This document shows positions 53,560 through 64,000 of a stretch of 64,000 nt of DNA, piece after piece. The notes beneath the pieces were generated by a model that was not told the origin of the DNA, did not search any database, and saw only the letters and a program-made list of their open reading frames with translations. Each line of letters starts with the position of its first letter. Within the stretch, counting starts at the first letter, position 1. The stretch spans positions 33,413,685-33,477,684 of the forward strand of contig OY986964.1 in the NCBI GenBank assembly GCA_963920575.1. The letters are read 5' to 3'. The translations under genes were made by a program, and so were the position numbers. The DNA is from Narthecium ossifragum (taxonomy: Eukaryota; Streptophyta; Magnoliopsida; Dioscoreales; Nartheciaceae).

Positions 53560-54995
53560 AACTGGAAATACAGATGGTGTGGCAATTTGTCGACGGGAAA
53601 TCCGCCCAACCGTTGCTCCTCTCATTGGCGGAGGATCTGCCAAGCGGCAAGGATTTTGCAAGGAGGTTTGCAATGGATACTGAGGTCCAATAGTCAGGTC
53701 AGTGTCTTATTGGATCGTTGGTGTTCGGATTCTTCTCTCGCCACCTCTCTTGCTCTCTTTTCCTCTTTGATGCCATCGAACCTCTGTGTCGGAGATCTTC
53801 TTGATGACTCTGGGGTGTGGAGGGAAGACCTCCTACAACTTTATTTCCACCCGGATCTGGCTCAGGTTGTGAGGGGGGTTAGGGTTGACCGTGGTTTAGC
53901 CAGGGATAGAGCTCTGTGGAGTTTCTCTGGGAATGGGGAGATCACCACAAAGGCTATATACCAATGGTTAGCTGCAGAGGCTGGTAACTGGGAAGGTGAG
54001 GCAGATAGTGCGGGTTGGCTCAATTGTTGGAAGGCACCAGTCGGCCCCCGCATCAAGTTCTTTCTTTGGAGATTTTTTCATGAAAAAATCGTCACCTCCG
54101 AATCTTTGTGGCGTTGGGGTACTATTCCCGATCCTATCTATTGCCTCTGCAGTTTGGAATCGGAAAACTGTCAATCATCTCTTTATTGGATGTTCTTTTG
54201 TTTTGGAGTTGTGGCGTGGTGTATGCCAAGGGTGGTGTGCTCCGACATCCATCGATGACTGTTGGAGAGTATTTTCTGTATCGGCACGATCTGGTCTTGG
54301 CGAATGCAAAACGATTCTTGGGTATTCTCTTTGGTGGATTTGGAAGGAAAGAAACGCGGTAATTTTTGAAAATCAGTGCACGTTAGCAGATAAATTGGTA
54401 CACTTGATTTTTTGCCAAGTTCATGAATTTAATATGTTTTTCTCTCCTTCCTCCCGTCCCCGAGTTTTTCAACCTAAAGCGACAGCAACTCTGCGGTTTG
54501 ATGCGGCTGTGAGACTTGGGATAGCCGGTTTGGGAGCGGTATTTTTTCCAGATGGTTTCTCTGCAACTTGGGTCTGGAAAGGGTGTTGTCGGGTTCAATC
54601 TGTTGTAGAAGCAAAATTATGGGCCATGGAGGGTGGGTTGAAGGAAGCCAGTCGAAATGGAGTGCAGTATATCCTTCTCGAATCCGATTCGTTGCTAGGA
54701 GTGGGTTATGCTTCTGGGAGACTGGATTGGCCTCGAGACCTCTCCACTCCACTTATCTCTATTTGGCGATTGGCGGCGAATTTCAAGTCTATCCGTTTTG
54801 TACACATCGCTCGTGAATTCAATGTTGTAGCTGACAGTTTGGCGTCATCAGCCTGGGCAAATCGCCCAGCATGTCTTTGACTCCTTTGTTTTCTTTTGTT
54901 TTGTTTCTGTCCCTGGGATTCCTGATGGCTGTTTTGTCAGGTGATCGGAGTTTGGTTGTATTTTAGCCTCTGAGCTTAACTAATTAAAAAAAAAC
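53560..54995 (+). mobile_element. 5'-truncated LINE (ORF2 C-terminal part) with A tail
   Basis: It starts in the region after RT and ends with a short A run (about 54984-54994), as expected for incomplete reverse transcription. It comes from a different LINE family from copies A/B and from the LINE at 60.6 kb, judging by wording. I could not define target duplications. Confidence 0.75.
53600..54880 (+). pseudogene. LINE ORF2 zf-RVT and RNase H region
   Basis: Frame 1 (to about 54165) reads HWRRICQAARILQGGLQWIL, VLLDRWCSDSS and WKAPVGPRIKFFLWRFFHEK. Frame 2 (about 54150-54880) continues with VNHLFIGCSFVLELWRGV, ILGYSLWWIWKERNAVIFE and the RNase H (TLRFDAAVRLGIAGLGAVF, VVEAKLWAMEGGLKEA, ILLESDSLLGV). 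One frameshift near 54160 separates them. RNase H Asp-Glu-Asp are visible. No RT remains. Confidence 0.85.
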
Positions 54996-55094
54996 TGGAA
55001 CACAGAGCAGCAGCCCCCCCGCCCCCTGTCAATCACTTCCATTCCTCTCTGGCACGATTTAACTGGTGACCATAATACTTTTAACACTATTCAC

Positions 55095-55270
55095 ACTTGA
55101 GACACTATAAAATGATCCACCCTGCATTGTGCCCTCCTGATTCTAACAAAAATAGCCAAGGCCTTCAAACATGAACCAAACCGATCATAACCCGAGATCA
55201 TAGTATTCCAAGAAACCGAGTCTTTAGAAGGCATTTCATCAAACACGCTACGTGCTCCCGTTAAGAAAAT
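55095..55270 (-). pseudogene. Pentatricopeptide repeat (PPR) gene fragment
   Basis: The minus strand reads ARSVFDEMPSKDSVSWNTMI followed by SGYDRFGSCLKALAIF, a clear PLS-class PPR repeat pair of an organelle RNA-binding protein. The frame stops soon after at TGA, and no further repeats are found, so this is an isolated relic right beside the LINE 3' end. Confidence 0.8.
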
Positions 55271-57261
55271 CCAAACCTCCGGTAGGAATTTATCAATGTA
55301 TTATATGAATGCAAATTCTTAATGCTGCCCCGTTGATCTCAAAACTGAACATGCAATCAAATCAAGCCAGACGAGATACAATTCCACGTCCAAAAGAGAA
55401 GCAAACATCAATCTCAGAAGAAAAATAGGTCCGAGACCTCATTCTGATCCCAAAGATCACGGAAGAGGACCGGCGCACCCGTCGGCGCTCCGGTGGGGAT
55501 AGGGTAAAGATGGTGGTGGAGATGTGGAAGATGATGAGAGAGATGGAGGGGATGGGGTGAGAAGGGCGTTGGGGACGATGGGGAGAGGTGGGGAGGGCAG
55601 GTCCAAGAGGACCCATGGGTGAGCTGAAAATTTTCGAGAGAGAAACAAGGGACAAAGAAGAGAGAAGGAAGATAGAATACTACGGTATTTTTGAGTGGAT
55701 ATTTTTTTATACCAAAAATTCAGAGTTTTAGCACTTTACCATAGTATTTTAAATTTCTAAAATTGGCATCCAAACACTGCTTTGGATTTTTTTTTCTCAC
55801 AGATTCCAATATACCTTAGTAGCCCACACTAGTTATCATTCTTATATAGAGAGATGGTTATAAATTAACCTTTTCGTTATCTCATGTGGAGCCTACGTGG
55901 AGAGGGTTATCCTACGTGAAGCTTACGTGGAGGGGGAGTTAGTGGGAGAGAGGAGGTTAGTGATGAGTTATTAGGAAAGGTGGGGAGAGAGGGTAGTTAC
56001 CCTGTCATGTGACAGGGGGACTTACTAGTATTTATATATGAGACGAGCATTATGAGTTAACATTTTTATCTCTTATATCCGGTGGAGTGTTAAATCCAAT
56101 GGTGGCAATCACCCCATCAGGTTATCGTGCGGTTAAAGAAATATCCGATTGTACCTTCTTTCCGAGCCATTACTCAGTTGAGATAGACAAGAGAACCCCA
56201 AGCGGTGCCTACGACAACAAAGAATGCGAAGTCCAATGGAGAAAACACGAGTCTTCCACCAAGTTACATCCAACAATGGAGGCGAAGGTATTTTGATTTT
56301 AGACGTGAGTAGATCGTTCGTTCGTTGGTCTTGGTGCATTGGATTTTAGACAGCTATGACTCGAGGATTTGGGATTTTAATCTATTTTTACTATAAAGTA
56401 ATATATTTGGATGTCATGAGGATCCTCTTTCTGACTTCAAAATAAATTGATCCATGTGAATACTTTTAGAGGCAATTATTTATCAGGACCATACCATTAT
56501 TAAACTCCTGAGTTCTGAAGATTAAGAAGAGTAATAACATGAGCATACTTGAAAAGCTTGTGCATCCTAGATATGATGTAATTTTGGGCACACAACCAAA
56601 AAGGAGCAAATTAGAAGAACATAAAAAACGTGTAAATATCAGTTTACACGGGGTGGGTCATGGCATGAGATTTTTTTGGAAGTGCAGCAATTGACCAAGA
56701 TAAAAAAAAAAAAGAAAAAGAAGAAGAAAAATTTATTTATATCAGTCCGTTAACAAGAAAGATGAAAATGAACTCCGAACTAACACCATGACCATGGCGC
56801 CCGTTCTTCATTCTAGAGGGCATGAGTACGTGTCAGAATTTAAGACCAAATCAGAAAGTGTGAGGTCTCGTAAAAAATTAAAATCCCTTTTAATTTATAA
56901 TGGTGGCTTGTGGAGATCATCTTCGGTTTGATCCTATTTGAGTGTCGTCTTCATCTTTCGTCTTCCTTTTGGCTTAACTCGTTAAAAAATAAAACAAAAT
57001 TATGAAACCTCACGTGAGAGCTCCCGCACCAAAAATTATTCAGTGTAATTGATTAATAAGCTTACAATATAAAAGAACGGAGAAGCAACATCGGCCACAA
57101 GATTTTGTTTTTGTTGCTTACTTGACCCGAAGATTACTTACATCACTTCACTATCCCACACTGTATTCAACATCATGTCATCCTCACACATCAAAATTCT
57201 CTCCGCATACAAAACTATTGCCTCTTTTTAGTGCTTATCATCTCTTTGGTTACATCAACAG
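55271..57261. other. Intergenic sequence, no supported gene
   Basis: 55362-55655 is a moderately GC-rich block with a Ser/Pro/Arg-rich minus frame (possibly a 5' exon, not recognised). 55850-56000 holds inverted wording of the small repeat at about 12640 and 58250 (cactaacctcctctctcccactaa on the complement). The rest is AT-rich. Confidence 0.3.
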
Positions 57262-57410
57262 CCACAATATATGTTATATAAGCGTTCCGGTGATGGATGA
57301 GCTTTGACATGTTAAATCTTAGGTTCACCAATGTCCTATTCCAAAGTTCCAATTTTTCTTTTTATTTTGCCTATGTATGCTGCCTTTTGAATATTACAAT
57401 ATTGGATGGG
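57262..57410 (-). pseudogene. Relic promoter of a phytocyanin gene
   Basis: The plus-strand wording gttatataagcgttccgg, gagctttgacatgtt, caatgtcctattccaaagtt and ccaatttttc matches the upstream regions of phytocyanin copies 1-3 (14640-14750, 42029-42140, 60130-60235), including the TATA box (57274-57281). No phytocyanin exon follows to the left, so it marks a lost tandem copy. Confidence 0.6.
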
Positions 57411-57423
57411 TTATCCGTAATTT

Positions 57424-57990
57424 CATGCAAGACCAAGCCCCAGGCCTGACCGAGTCCGATCCGGAGCAGCTCCCTAGGCGATCCGGACGCGTTCGAACTC
57501 ATCCGTCAGACTCAGATCTCCGTACAACCCCAACCGTCGAATGGACATAACTTTCGACCACGATGTCCGATCGGGGCGTGCGACCAGTCGAAACGATCGG
57601 CTTGACGAGCCCGTCATGATTCATCGGAGATCGAAGATCTCTCCATAACCTTAGCCTCTAAATCTTCAGATTCCTTTTCCTTTGGCTTAAAATCTTGTTT
57701 TAGTAAAAAACTTTCCTTTTTAGGTAGTTTTATCGGTCTTTCTATTTTTAGCAAATTTTCTATTTCTAGTTGGTTTTCTCCTCTTTGAATTCCGGGTTTA
57801 GCTACTTGGATTAGGTTAATTCATATTTGAGTCCATGTATTAGTTGGTATGGTCTCTCCTTACACTTATAAAAGGAGGTCTTAGGGTTTATAACAGACAG
57901 TTTTTGATGGATGAGAATTAGGGTTTTTGTTTTCTCCCCTTGAGAAAACTAATTGTCTCTCCCATAGAGAGATTCACGTTTACCATGCGC
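57424..57990 (+). repeat. LTR-like fragment with TATA box
   Basis: GC-rich start (gaccgagtccgatccggagc) followed by a T-rich part and cttataaaaggaggtcttag near 57868, then ttagggtttttg/ttctcccc, a layout common in plant LTRs or their 5' ends. No partner LTR, ends or target duplication were found, so class and borders are uncertain. Confidence 0.3.
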
Positions 57991-58324
57991 CATAATCAGG
58001 GAAAAAAAAATTTAACACATGTGGTCGATGTTTTTCCTTATATATTAGGGGAGGCCAAGGTTTGATTCGGCAAAAAGCACTAAAAATATTGCATATATTA
58101 TGTGAAGTTACTTTAAAAAAATTTTTTAACATTGTGAGCAGTTAAACATACTTGTCCCCAATTTTCAAGGCAGTCTCTCCGTCAATGACGTGTCGCTGAC
58201 CATATATATATACTAATGGGTCCCCCAGCTGCCACATGGTAGGGTAACCACCCACTAACCCTCATCTCTCTCTCCCTCTTCTACTAACTCCCCTCTCCAT
58301 GGAGGACCATCCTACCACGTAGGA

Positions 58325-59108
58325 TAAGAAATGTTGGTTATATTATAAAGGAATTTTTTTAAAAATAATATTAATATATACATGTGGAGAGAATATTGAT
58401 GGGGATATGTCTCCTTTGGTCACGTCACGCTGACGTGACCTTTCATTTTTTTAATCCTGTCAATGAAGACGTAACACCACGTTATCTTTTCATATTGAAG
58501 ACATAACTTGGACTTACGTTTTTATCCTTTTGACCATTCCCCCCACCACAGGCAGACCAATTACCGAGAGATAGTGGTCATAGTAAGACGTAGGTTGGAG
58601 TTACGTCTACATTAATTAAGACGTAACTTTCACTTACGTCTTCGATCCTCATCAAACCCCGACCGCGGGCTCTCCTCTTCCCCACTAGACATTTCTCCGA
58701 CGATTCTCTCAATTTTCTCACTCGGACGGCGAACCTCCTAACGTCACATCTCCTCGACTCACAGCCCCGCGGGTCCCCTCCTTTCCCATCCATATACCCT
58801 CCACCCGACCATACATCCTCTCCGATTCCTCACATTTCTTCGGCGATCTTCCGGCGAAATCCTCCAAGATCTTTTGGCCATCCTCCATCTTACTCTCCAG
58901 TGAATTTTTATCTTGAAATTTTAGTTATACGCTGGCGTGGGATAAATGTCAAAGATGTAAGTCCAAGTTACGTCTTCAATATGAAAATGTAATGTGGAGT
59001 AACGTCTTCATTGACGGGATTAAAAAAAATAAAAGGCCACCAAATGAGTGATATCCTCATAAATATTTTCTCCACATATATATATTATTAAAAAAAATCC
59101 ATTATAAA
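58325..59108. mobile_element. Long-TIR MITE (Mutator-like), second copy
   Basis: Homologous to 12745-13566 over its whole length: ggttatattataaagg and acatgtggagagaatattga on the left, cttcattgacgggattaaaa and ctccacatatata on the right. It lies beside phytocyanin copy 3 exactly as the first copy lies beside copy 1. Confidence 0.65.
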
Positions 59109-59459
59109 CATTCTGATATATGTAGCAGATATCATGCACAAACGACATACAACCAATGTTGGCAAGCTCCGGCCGGCGACTGGTCATCTGGTTTCTAAAA
59201 GAAGATTCCATGGGCAGCGACCCAGCGGACTCGGCCCACACACACAGATGCAACTAGTCCCTCTTTATTATCAGAAATAACTGTCACAAAAACAAAACTC
59301 CGAATGTCATGCATGACTCATGACTACATATTTAAAACAACAAAATGGCACCATCCTGACTCGGAGTCAGAGTCAGCCACGTATACAGACAACATCGTAG
59401 AGGAACCCACACACAGATGTAACAGAAGCCCCGGTTCGACAATTGCATTGCCTCTTCCC

Positions 59460-60048
59460 TTAGCCGAAATAAGCAACAAGACGCATGAACATGCTTCTGC
59501 CATGGACTCTTGGTCCACTACTTGGAGCTGGAGCAGGGGCCCGAGAAGGAGAAGGCGGCATTCTGGTGCCTCTGGAGACGGTGACTGCCACCTTCATTCC
59601 TTCGGCGCAATGGTCGTCGATCCCGCAGATAAAGTACCGAGAACCCGTCCGGGTGAGGGCGAAGCGGGTGTTGCCATCAGTGTAGGTCTTCTTCCTCATC
59701 TTGCAGGAGATGTAGTCGGACCGGCTAACCTCCTCCAAGTCATGTCTGCTGGGATTGTATATGAACACTGTGGAATCACAAAAAATCAGTAATTTATTTT
59801 TAAAAACCCATTTCAAGTTTTTAAGATAAAGAATGATTTGACATGATATCATAGCAGCGATCTCGAGAGTTCGAATCTTGAGGGGGCTTACAAAGCGTAT
59901 CGCCGACGCGGAACGTCTTTCTGGATGACCAGATGGAGTAGTTGAAGCCAAGCGTCCAACCGGCGGTGTCGCCCACGATGTAGTTCATGGCGTGGGCCGG
60001 GACGGCGGTGGCGAAGAGGAGCACCAGAAGAGCTGGGACACAAGCCAT
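59460..60048 (-). CDS. Phytocyanin copy 3, complete type-1 copper site
   Basis: Exon 1 is 60048-59892 and exon 2 is 59767-59460, phase-1 intron with GT...AG borders, 154 aa. Signal peptide MACVPALLVLLFATAVPAHA; mature protein IVGDTAGW, NYSIWSSRKTF, VGDTL, YNPSRHDLEEVS, YFICGIDDHCAEGMKVAVTV. All four copper ligands are visible: His (RHD), Cys (FICG), His (DHC) and Met (GMK). The partner cysteines for the disulfide (YISC and HC) are also present. A short Pro/Ser linker precedes a basic, mildly hydrophobic end (GRSMFMRLVAYFG), weaker than a normal GPI signal. Likely a secreted blue-copper electron-transfer protein (plantacyanin/mavicyanin-like). The best candidate for a working member of the cluster. 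Confidence 0.88.
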
Positions 60049-60130
60049 TGTGGGTCTCTAATTAAAGAAACTCGCAAGGCTTCAGGTCTTTGAAGGAGGC
60101 AATGAAAGAGAAGCCATGGCATCCTAAGGT

Positions 60131-60139
60131 AGATATAAG
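60131..60139 (-). promoter_or_regulatory. TATA-like box of phytocyanin copy 3
   Basis: The minus strand reads CTTATATCT about 85-90 bases upstream of the ATG at 60048, in upstream sequence nearly identical to that of copy 1. Confidence 0.5.
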
Positions 60140-60416
60140 CATTCTGATGAAAGAGCTTTGACATGTTTCACTCTTGGCTGACGAGGGTCCGCCGGCCCAC
60201 AATGTCCCAATTCAGAAGTTTCAAATTTTCTTTCATTTTGATTCGTGTCATTCGAATCTTGCATAAGGATTTCCTACATTAAACAATTTAAATGACATAT
60301 GGTTGAGATTTTTTTAGCAGGTCAATGGACCGAGCAAATTATCTTTGCAATGATTTGATTCTATATGGACATACTTAAATAATTTTTAACGGCTTCAGCA
60401 GTTATGTGACTTGGCA

Positions 60417-60442
60417 GTTTTTTTTTTTTTTTTTTTTTTATG
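60417..60442 (-). repeat. Poly(T) tract, possible 3' end of a reversed retroposon
   Basis: A run of more than twenty T, followed by atgagttgagcctagaaagg. On the minus strand this would be an A tail after a short non-coding stretch. It could be the end of a minus-strand SINE or LINE fragment (60443-60620), but no head was recognised. Confidence 0.35.
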
Positions 60443-60641
60443 AGTTGAGCCTAGAAAGGCTAAAGGACTACGATGCCTGATTCAGAGTCGGTCGATTGTC
60501 CTCAAGTTGCAAAACAAAATGCATCCTGGAGGACCAACACGACTGAGTTATACCATCTACAATAATATCTTCGTACCAGGAGTGGTCGAGTTTCTCTGTG
60601 GGAGGACCTTCATAGATAACTCAATTGGATAGCCACACTTA

Positions 60642-62402
60642 ATGATAGGTGACTTTAATGTGGTAACTGCACCGTCAGAGAAGCGTGGGAGGGTGCCCTT
60701 CTCGTACTCTCCGAAGGTTCGGGACTTCCTCTCCTTCATCTCCACAGATGACTTGGTGGATTTGGGCTTTTATGGCCCATCGTTCACATGGTGTAACCGG
60801 CAGATTGGGAGAAACCGCGTCTTGGAACGGCTTGATCGTTGTCTGTGTACTCTTGATTGGCATCGGTGGTTCCCACGTGCAAAAGTTCATCATCTCAAAT
60901 ACTTGGCATCGGATCACCGACCAATATTGTTGGATTTGGATCCACAGTTGGATCTTCCTGGCCCCTCGATGTTTCGGTTACAGCAGTTTTGGATACCACC
61001 GCCAGAATTCAGACGAGTTGTGGTTCGGGCATGGTGTAGAGCAAGGCATGGGTCAGCACAATTCATGTTTAAAGGGCGGATCAAGGAGGTTAAAAAAGCA
61101 ATCAAAGGTTGGAACAAGCGTGATGACTTCGACCTCTACAATACCCACCAATGGACCCTGCAGCATTTAGACGCCTTGTACCTGCAGGAGGAAGAGGCAG
61201 GCCTAACAATTGAAGATGAGATACATATGCGGGAGCTGGAGAATCTCCATGTTGCGGTGCTGGGCCAACATGATACTTATGTAGCCCAGCATAGGAGGTC
61301 GGCGTGGCTTGACGAAGGGGATCGTAACACTCGCTGGTTTCATCAATCCATGCATGTTTCAGGTAGTCGATCCCCTATTGCAAAGATTAATACTTCTGAA
61401 GGAGGTATAGTGTACACTCAGGAGGAGATAGCAGGGGCATTCTTGCACTACTACACAGATCTTTGGCGGGATAGGAGGGAGGGGCGGGTTCTCCCCTTGC
61501 CGCCCCTTCCTACTATTTCTGCTGAGGCAGCTGCTGGACTGGTTGAGGAGGTGACAGTGGATGAAATTAAACAGGCTTTGGACCATATGGGGCATTATAA
61601 ATGTGCGGGGCCTGATGGTATACCAATGGAATTCTATCGGCAGCACTGGGACGTTTGTGGATCTTCTCTTGTGGATTTGGTCAAAAATTTCTTTATCTCC
61701 GGGCAGCTTCCACCACACTGGAATGATACTTTTATTACCTTCATCCCGAAGATTTCTAATCCACGAAGGGTGAAGGACTTTCGCCCAATTAGCCTTTGTA
61801 ATGTCACTTATAAGTTGATCTCTTCTATTTTGGTCAACATGTTGAAGCCTTTATTGGAGGGCCTGGTGGGATTGGAGCAATCAGCATTTATTTCGGGGCG
61901 CTCGATCTTTGATAACTTGGGTGCGGCGCAGGAGCTAATGCATACCTTGCAGTATGCAACTCAGGACTGGGCGTTGATGGCGGTCAAAATCGATTTGAAG
62001 GCGGCATACGACTCTGTTCGGTGGGATTTCTTACGCCGAGTGCTTCAGCAGATGAATTTCCCCTACCAATGGATTGCATGGATTATGGAGTGTGTCTCCT
62101 CACCAAGGTTTTCTCTTATTATCAACGGGCGGATATGTGGTCTCTTTAAATCCCACAGGGGCCTTCGGCAGGGTGACCCCTTGTCACCATATCTTTTCAT
62201 CTTGTGCCAAGGGGTCCTTTCCTCGTTGTTGTCCAGGCCGCTGATTGCTCTTGAAGGTGTACGGTATGGTCGTGAGGACTTTAAAGTCAGTCATCTTTTA
62301 TATGCGGATGATTGTATTTTTTTCTCCAGAGCTAAATCGGAGGAGGCTATGAAGCTGCTGAATGTATTGCATAGGTTCAACGGCTCTCTGGGTTGGAAAT
62401 GA
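60642..62402 (+). pseudogene. LINE ORF2: endonuclease end and reverse transcriptase
   Basis: Begins IGDFNVVTAPSEKRG and continues with FTWCNRQIGRNRVLERLDR and LASDHRPILLDL, the last blocks of the EEP endonuclease including the SDH catalytic triplet. RT follows: FITFIPKISNPRRVKDFRPI, SAFISGRSIFDNLGAAQELM, VKIDLKAAYDSVRWDF, HRGLRQGDPLSPYLF and HLLYADDCIFF. All RT motifs are canonical. The frame ends at 62402 by a one-base shift after GSLG; MNPDKSIIKFSPS continues in the next frame. The first endonuclease block is missing. Confidence 0.88.
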
Positions 62403-62740
62403 ACCCGGATAAATCCATCATCAAGTTTTCCCCCTCTATCTCACGACGGAGGCGACGGCGCCTACAGAGGAAGCTGGGACTATCTGTCAAAAGGGGACCT
62501 TGGCGGTATCTAGGTATCCCGTTAGATACTCGTAGGCTACAGAAGCAGGACTTTAACCACCTCATTGAATCGGTGCAGAACAGGTTGTCTTCTTGGAGTG
62601 CTAGGAGACTCTCTGATGCGTCACGGGTAGTCTTAGTGCAGTCAGTGTTGCAAACGATGCCGGCCTTTCAGATGATGGCGGCACCGGTTCCGGTGGGGGT
62701 CATAAGGAAGATTGAAATGCTAATAAGGAACTTCTTATGA
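62393..62740 (+). pseudogene. LINE ORF2: post-RT thumb region
   Basis: MNPDKSIIKFSPS, RYLGIPLDTRRLQKQDF and ASRVVLVQSVLQTMPAFQMM follow the RT palm in plant L1 ORF2. The frame ends at TGA 62738-62740, where the family has W in FLW-type wording, consistent with a TGG to TGA change. Confidence 0.85.
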
Positions 62741-64000
62741 AATAAGCGAAGAGGTGGGTTCTCCGTAGTAGCTTGGGAAGCGGTGTGCCAGCACAAGACG
62801 AGGGGCGGCTTGGGCTTGCGGAATCTCTGTCTTTGGCAGCAGGCAATGCGCATGCGCCGAGCTTCATTTCTGTTAGAAGGAAAGGAGATGGTCTGGACTA
62901 AGTTGGTGAGGAATAAATATTTTTGGAGAGGAAGGTTGCCGGCGACGAATGCTCCGGCGAGATGCTCTGTTCTCTGGAGGAGTATCTGCAAGGCATCCAA
63001 ACTGTTGCAACTTGGAATACAGTGGACCCATGGGAAGCATCGTAGGGTGGACATTATGGAGGACTGGTGGCTGGGGGACTCTTCACTCACCAGGTGGCCC
63101 TGTTTTCTGGATCTGAGAAGAATCCTTCGGCATCGGCAACTGAAGCATTGGTTGACGGATTCTGGTGAATGGAAGGTGCCGCTGGTACGACGCTGCTTTG
63201 GGGAAGACATGGTAGAGCTAATATTGGGTGTTAATCTTCAATCGGCGGAGGAGGAGGACTGGTTTCGATGGAGATGGAATAAAACAGGGGAGATATCTAC
63301 TTCCTCTTGTTATGAGTTTCTTGAGGCTTATGGTCGCCATGAACCGCAGGGAGAATGTTTGAGGAGGTGGTGGTGGTCCGTTTGGAAGGTTCCAGCCGGC
63401 CGAGAGTCCGTTTCTTCCTCTGGCGCCTGGTCCATCGGAAGCTTCCGACGCTTGCTAATTTATGGAATGTTGGAATTGTTGCAGACGGTTCTTGCCCAAG
63501 ATGCCGTCAATCCCATGTGACTATTGAGCATATGTTCTTTGAGTGCCCCTCATCGCAGTCAGTTTGGCAACAGATCCTACATCCGATGGGTTTCTCGCCG
63601 TCGGTGTGGAACTTGGAGTCCTGTCTCGAGTGGCTAGGCCGGTCTACCAAACAGGAGCAGGGGATTCTTCTTAAAACGATGGTGGCATATGCATTATGGT
63701 TAGTGTGGAAAGAGAGGTGTGCCTTAATATATGAGAAGCAGGAGTTTATTGTCCAAGAGATAGTAAGACGGATTCGGCGTCAGGCGAGGGAGTACCACCT
63801 GGTTCACTGGAAGAAATCCAAAGCATCTCCGTGCACTTCATGGGAAGGGATTAGGCTACAGGTAGATGCTTCAGTAGATGTTAATGAAGGACGGGTGGGT
63901 ATTGGTGTTATTTGCTTAGAGGAAGATGATGTAGTTCAGTGGTCGTCTTCGGAGGTTTATGATTGTACTGTGGATGCTATTCTGCATGGTGAGATTAGAG
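62741..64000 (+). pseudogene. LINE ORF2: zf-RVT region and start of RNase H
   Basis: WEAVCQHKTRGGLGLRN, ICKASKLLQLGIQWTHG and WWSVWKVPAGRESV follow in one frame to about 63400. After a shift, the zinc block CPRCRQSHVTIEHMFFECP and LWLVWKERCALIYE are readable, then the RNase H start RLQVDASVDVNEGRVGIGVI with the first catalytic Asp. The sequence ends at the window edge before the second RNase H motif is complete. Confidence 0.85.

Larger units (their letters stand above)
60632..64000 (+). mobile_element. LINE (L1-type) ORF2 region, running off the window
   Basis: 5'-truncated within the endonuclease domain and continuing past the window end into RNase H. It has at least two frameshifts (near 62395 and between 63380 and 63540) and a TGA at 62738-62740. 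It is the longest LINE coding stretch here and separate from LINEs A/B and that at 53.6 kb. Confidence 0.88.

Noticed and set aside
55362..55655. 97-aa minus frame near 55.5 kb as a gene
   Set aside because: Ser/Pro/Arg-rich, no domain and no neighbour support; recorded only as an unassigned GC-rich block.

Overview
This is nuclear DNA of a flowering plant. It carries plant gene families (FAR1-related, phytocyanin, PIP aquaporin, PPR, MEI2-like), plant intron borders, and plant LTR retrotransposon lineages with tRNA-Asp and tRNA-iMet primer sites. I cannot place the species. The window is repeat-rich accessory DNA: most of it is nested retroelements, with a few host genes and many host-gene relics.

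Layout. 1-10.05 kb: a minus-strand LINE (ORF1 plus the start of ORF2) split by a complete but non-autonomous LTR retrotransposon (1519-9300; TSD agcac). That element has no recognisable pol and carries one odd 616-codon reading frame. 10.05-15.1 kb: copy A of a duplicated segment (MITE, 5'-truncated LINE, tandem repeats, a long-TIR MITE, phytocyanin copy 1). 15.2-21.0 kb: a FAR1-related gene with an in-frame TAG and a tandem array of six 69-bp phase-0 exons. 22.0-24.2 kb: a MEI2-like relic, a GRF zinc-finger gene, and the first exon of a membrane-protein gene with a 2.86-kb solo LTR (24158-27013) inserted at its start codon. 27.7-42.2 kb: copy B of the duplicated segment, split by a 9.5-kb Ty3/gypsy element (28366-37836; TSD ccctg). 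That element is itself split by two solo LTRs (31338-33888 and 35614-37130). Copy B's LINE (38237-41080) contains a solo LTR of Cassandra type with a 5S-rRNA-like core, and is followed by phytocyanin copy 2. 43.1-46.1 kb: GC-rich arms around a 20-bp minisatellite. 46.3-52.7 kb: a PIP aquaporin relic split by an apparently intact Ty1/copia element (46574-51333) whose LTRs look identical, abutting a minus-strand Cys-ribbon gene relic split by a solo LTR (51970-52554). 53.5-55.3 kb: a LINE 3' end and a PPR relic. 57.2-60.4 kb: a phytocyanin promoter relic, a MITE, and phytocyanin copy 3, the only copy with a complete copper site. 60.6-64 kb: a plus-strand LINE ORF2 that runs off the window.

How it fits together. 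Target-site duplications let the insertions be ordered. The LINE and MITE insertions predate duplication of the phytocyanin segment. The gypsy element entered copy B later, and the two solo LTRs entered the gypsy element after that. The copia element looks youngest. The host genes most likely to work are phytocyanin copy 3, the GRF zinc-finger gene, and possibly the FAR1-related gene if its stop codon is not fixed. No single biochemical pathway links the genes. The strongest unusual signals are the exon array, the non-autonomous element's reading frame, the stepwise loss of copper ligands in the phytocyanins, and GATCGATC-type palindrome arrays found in several unrelated LTRs.
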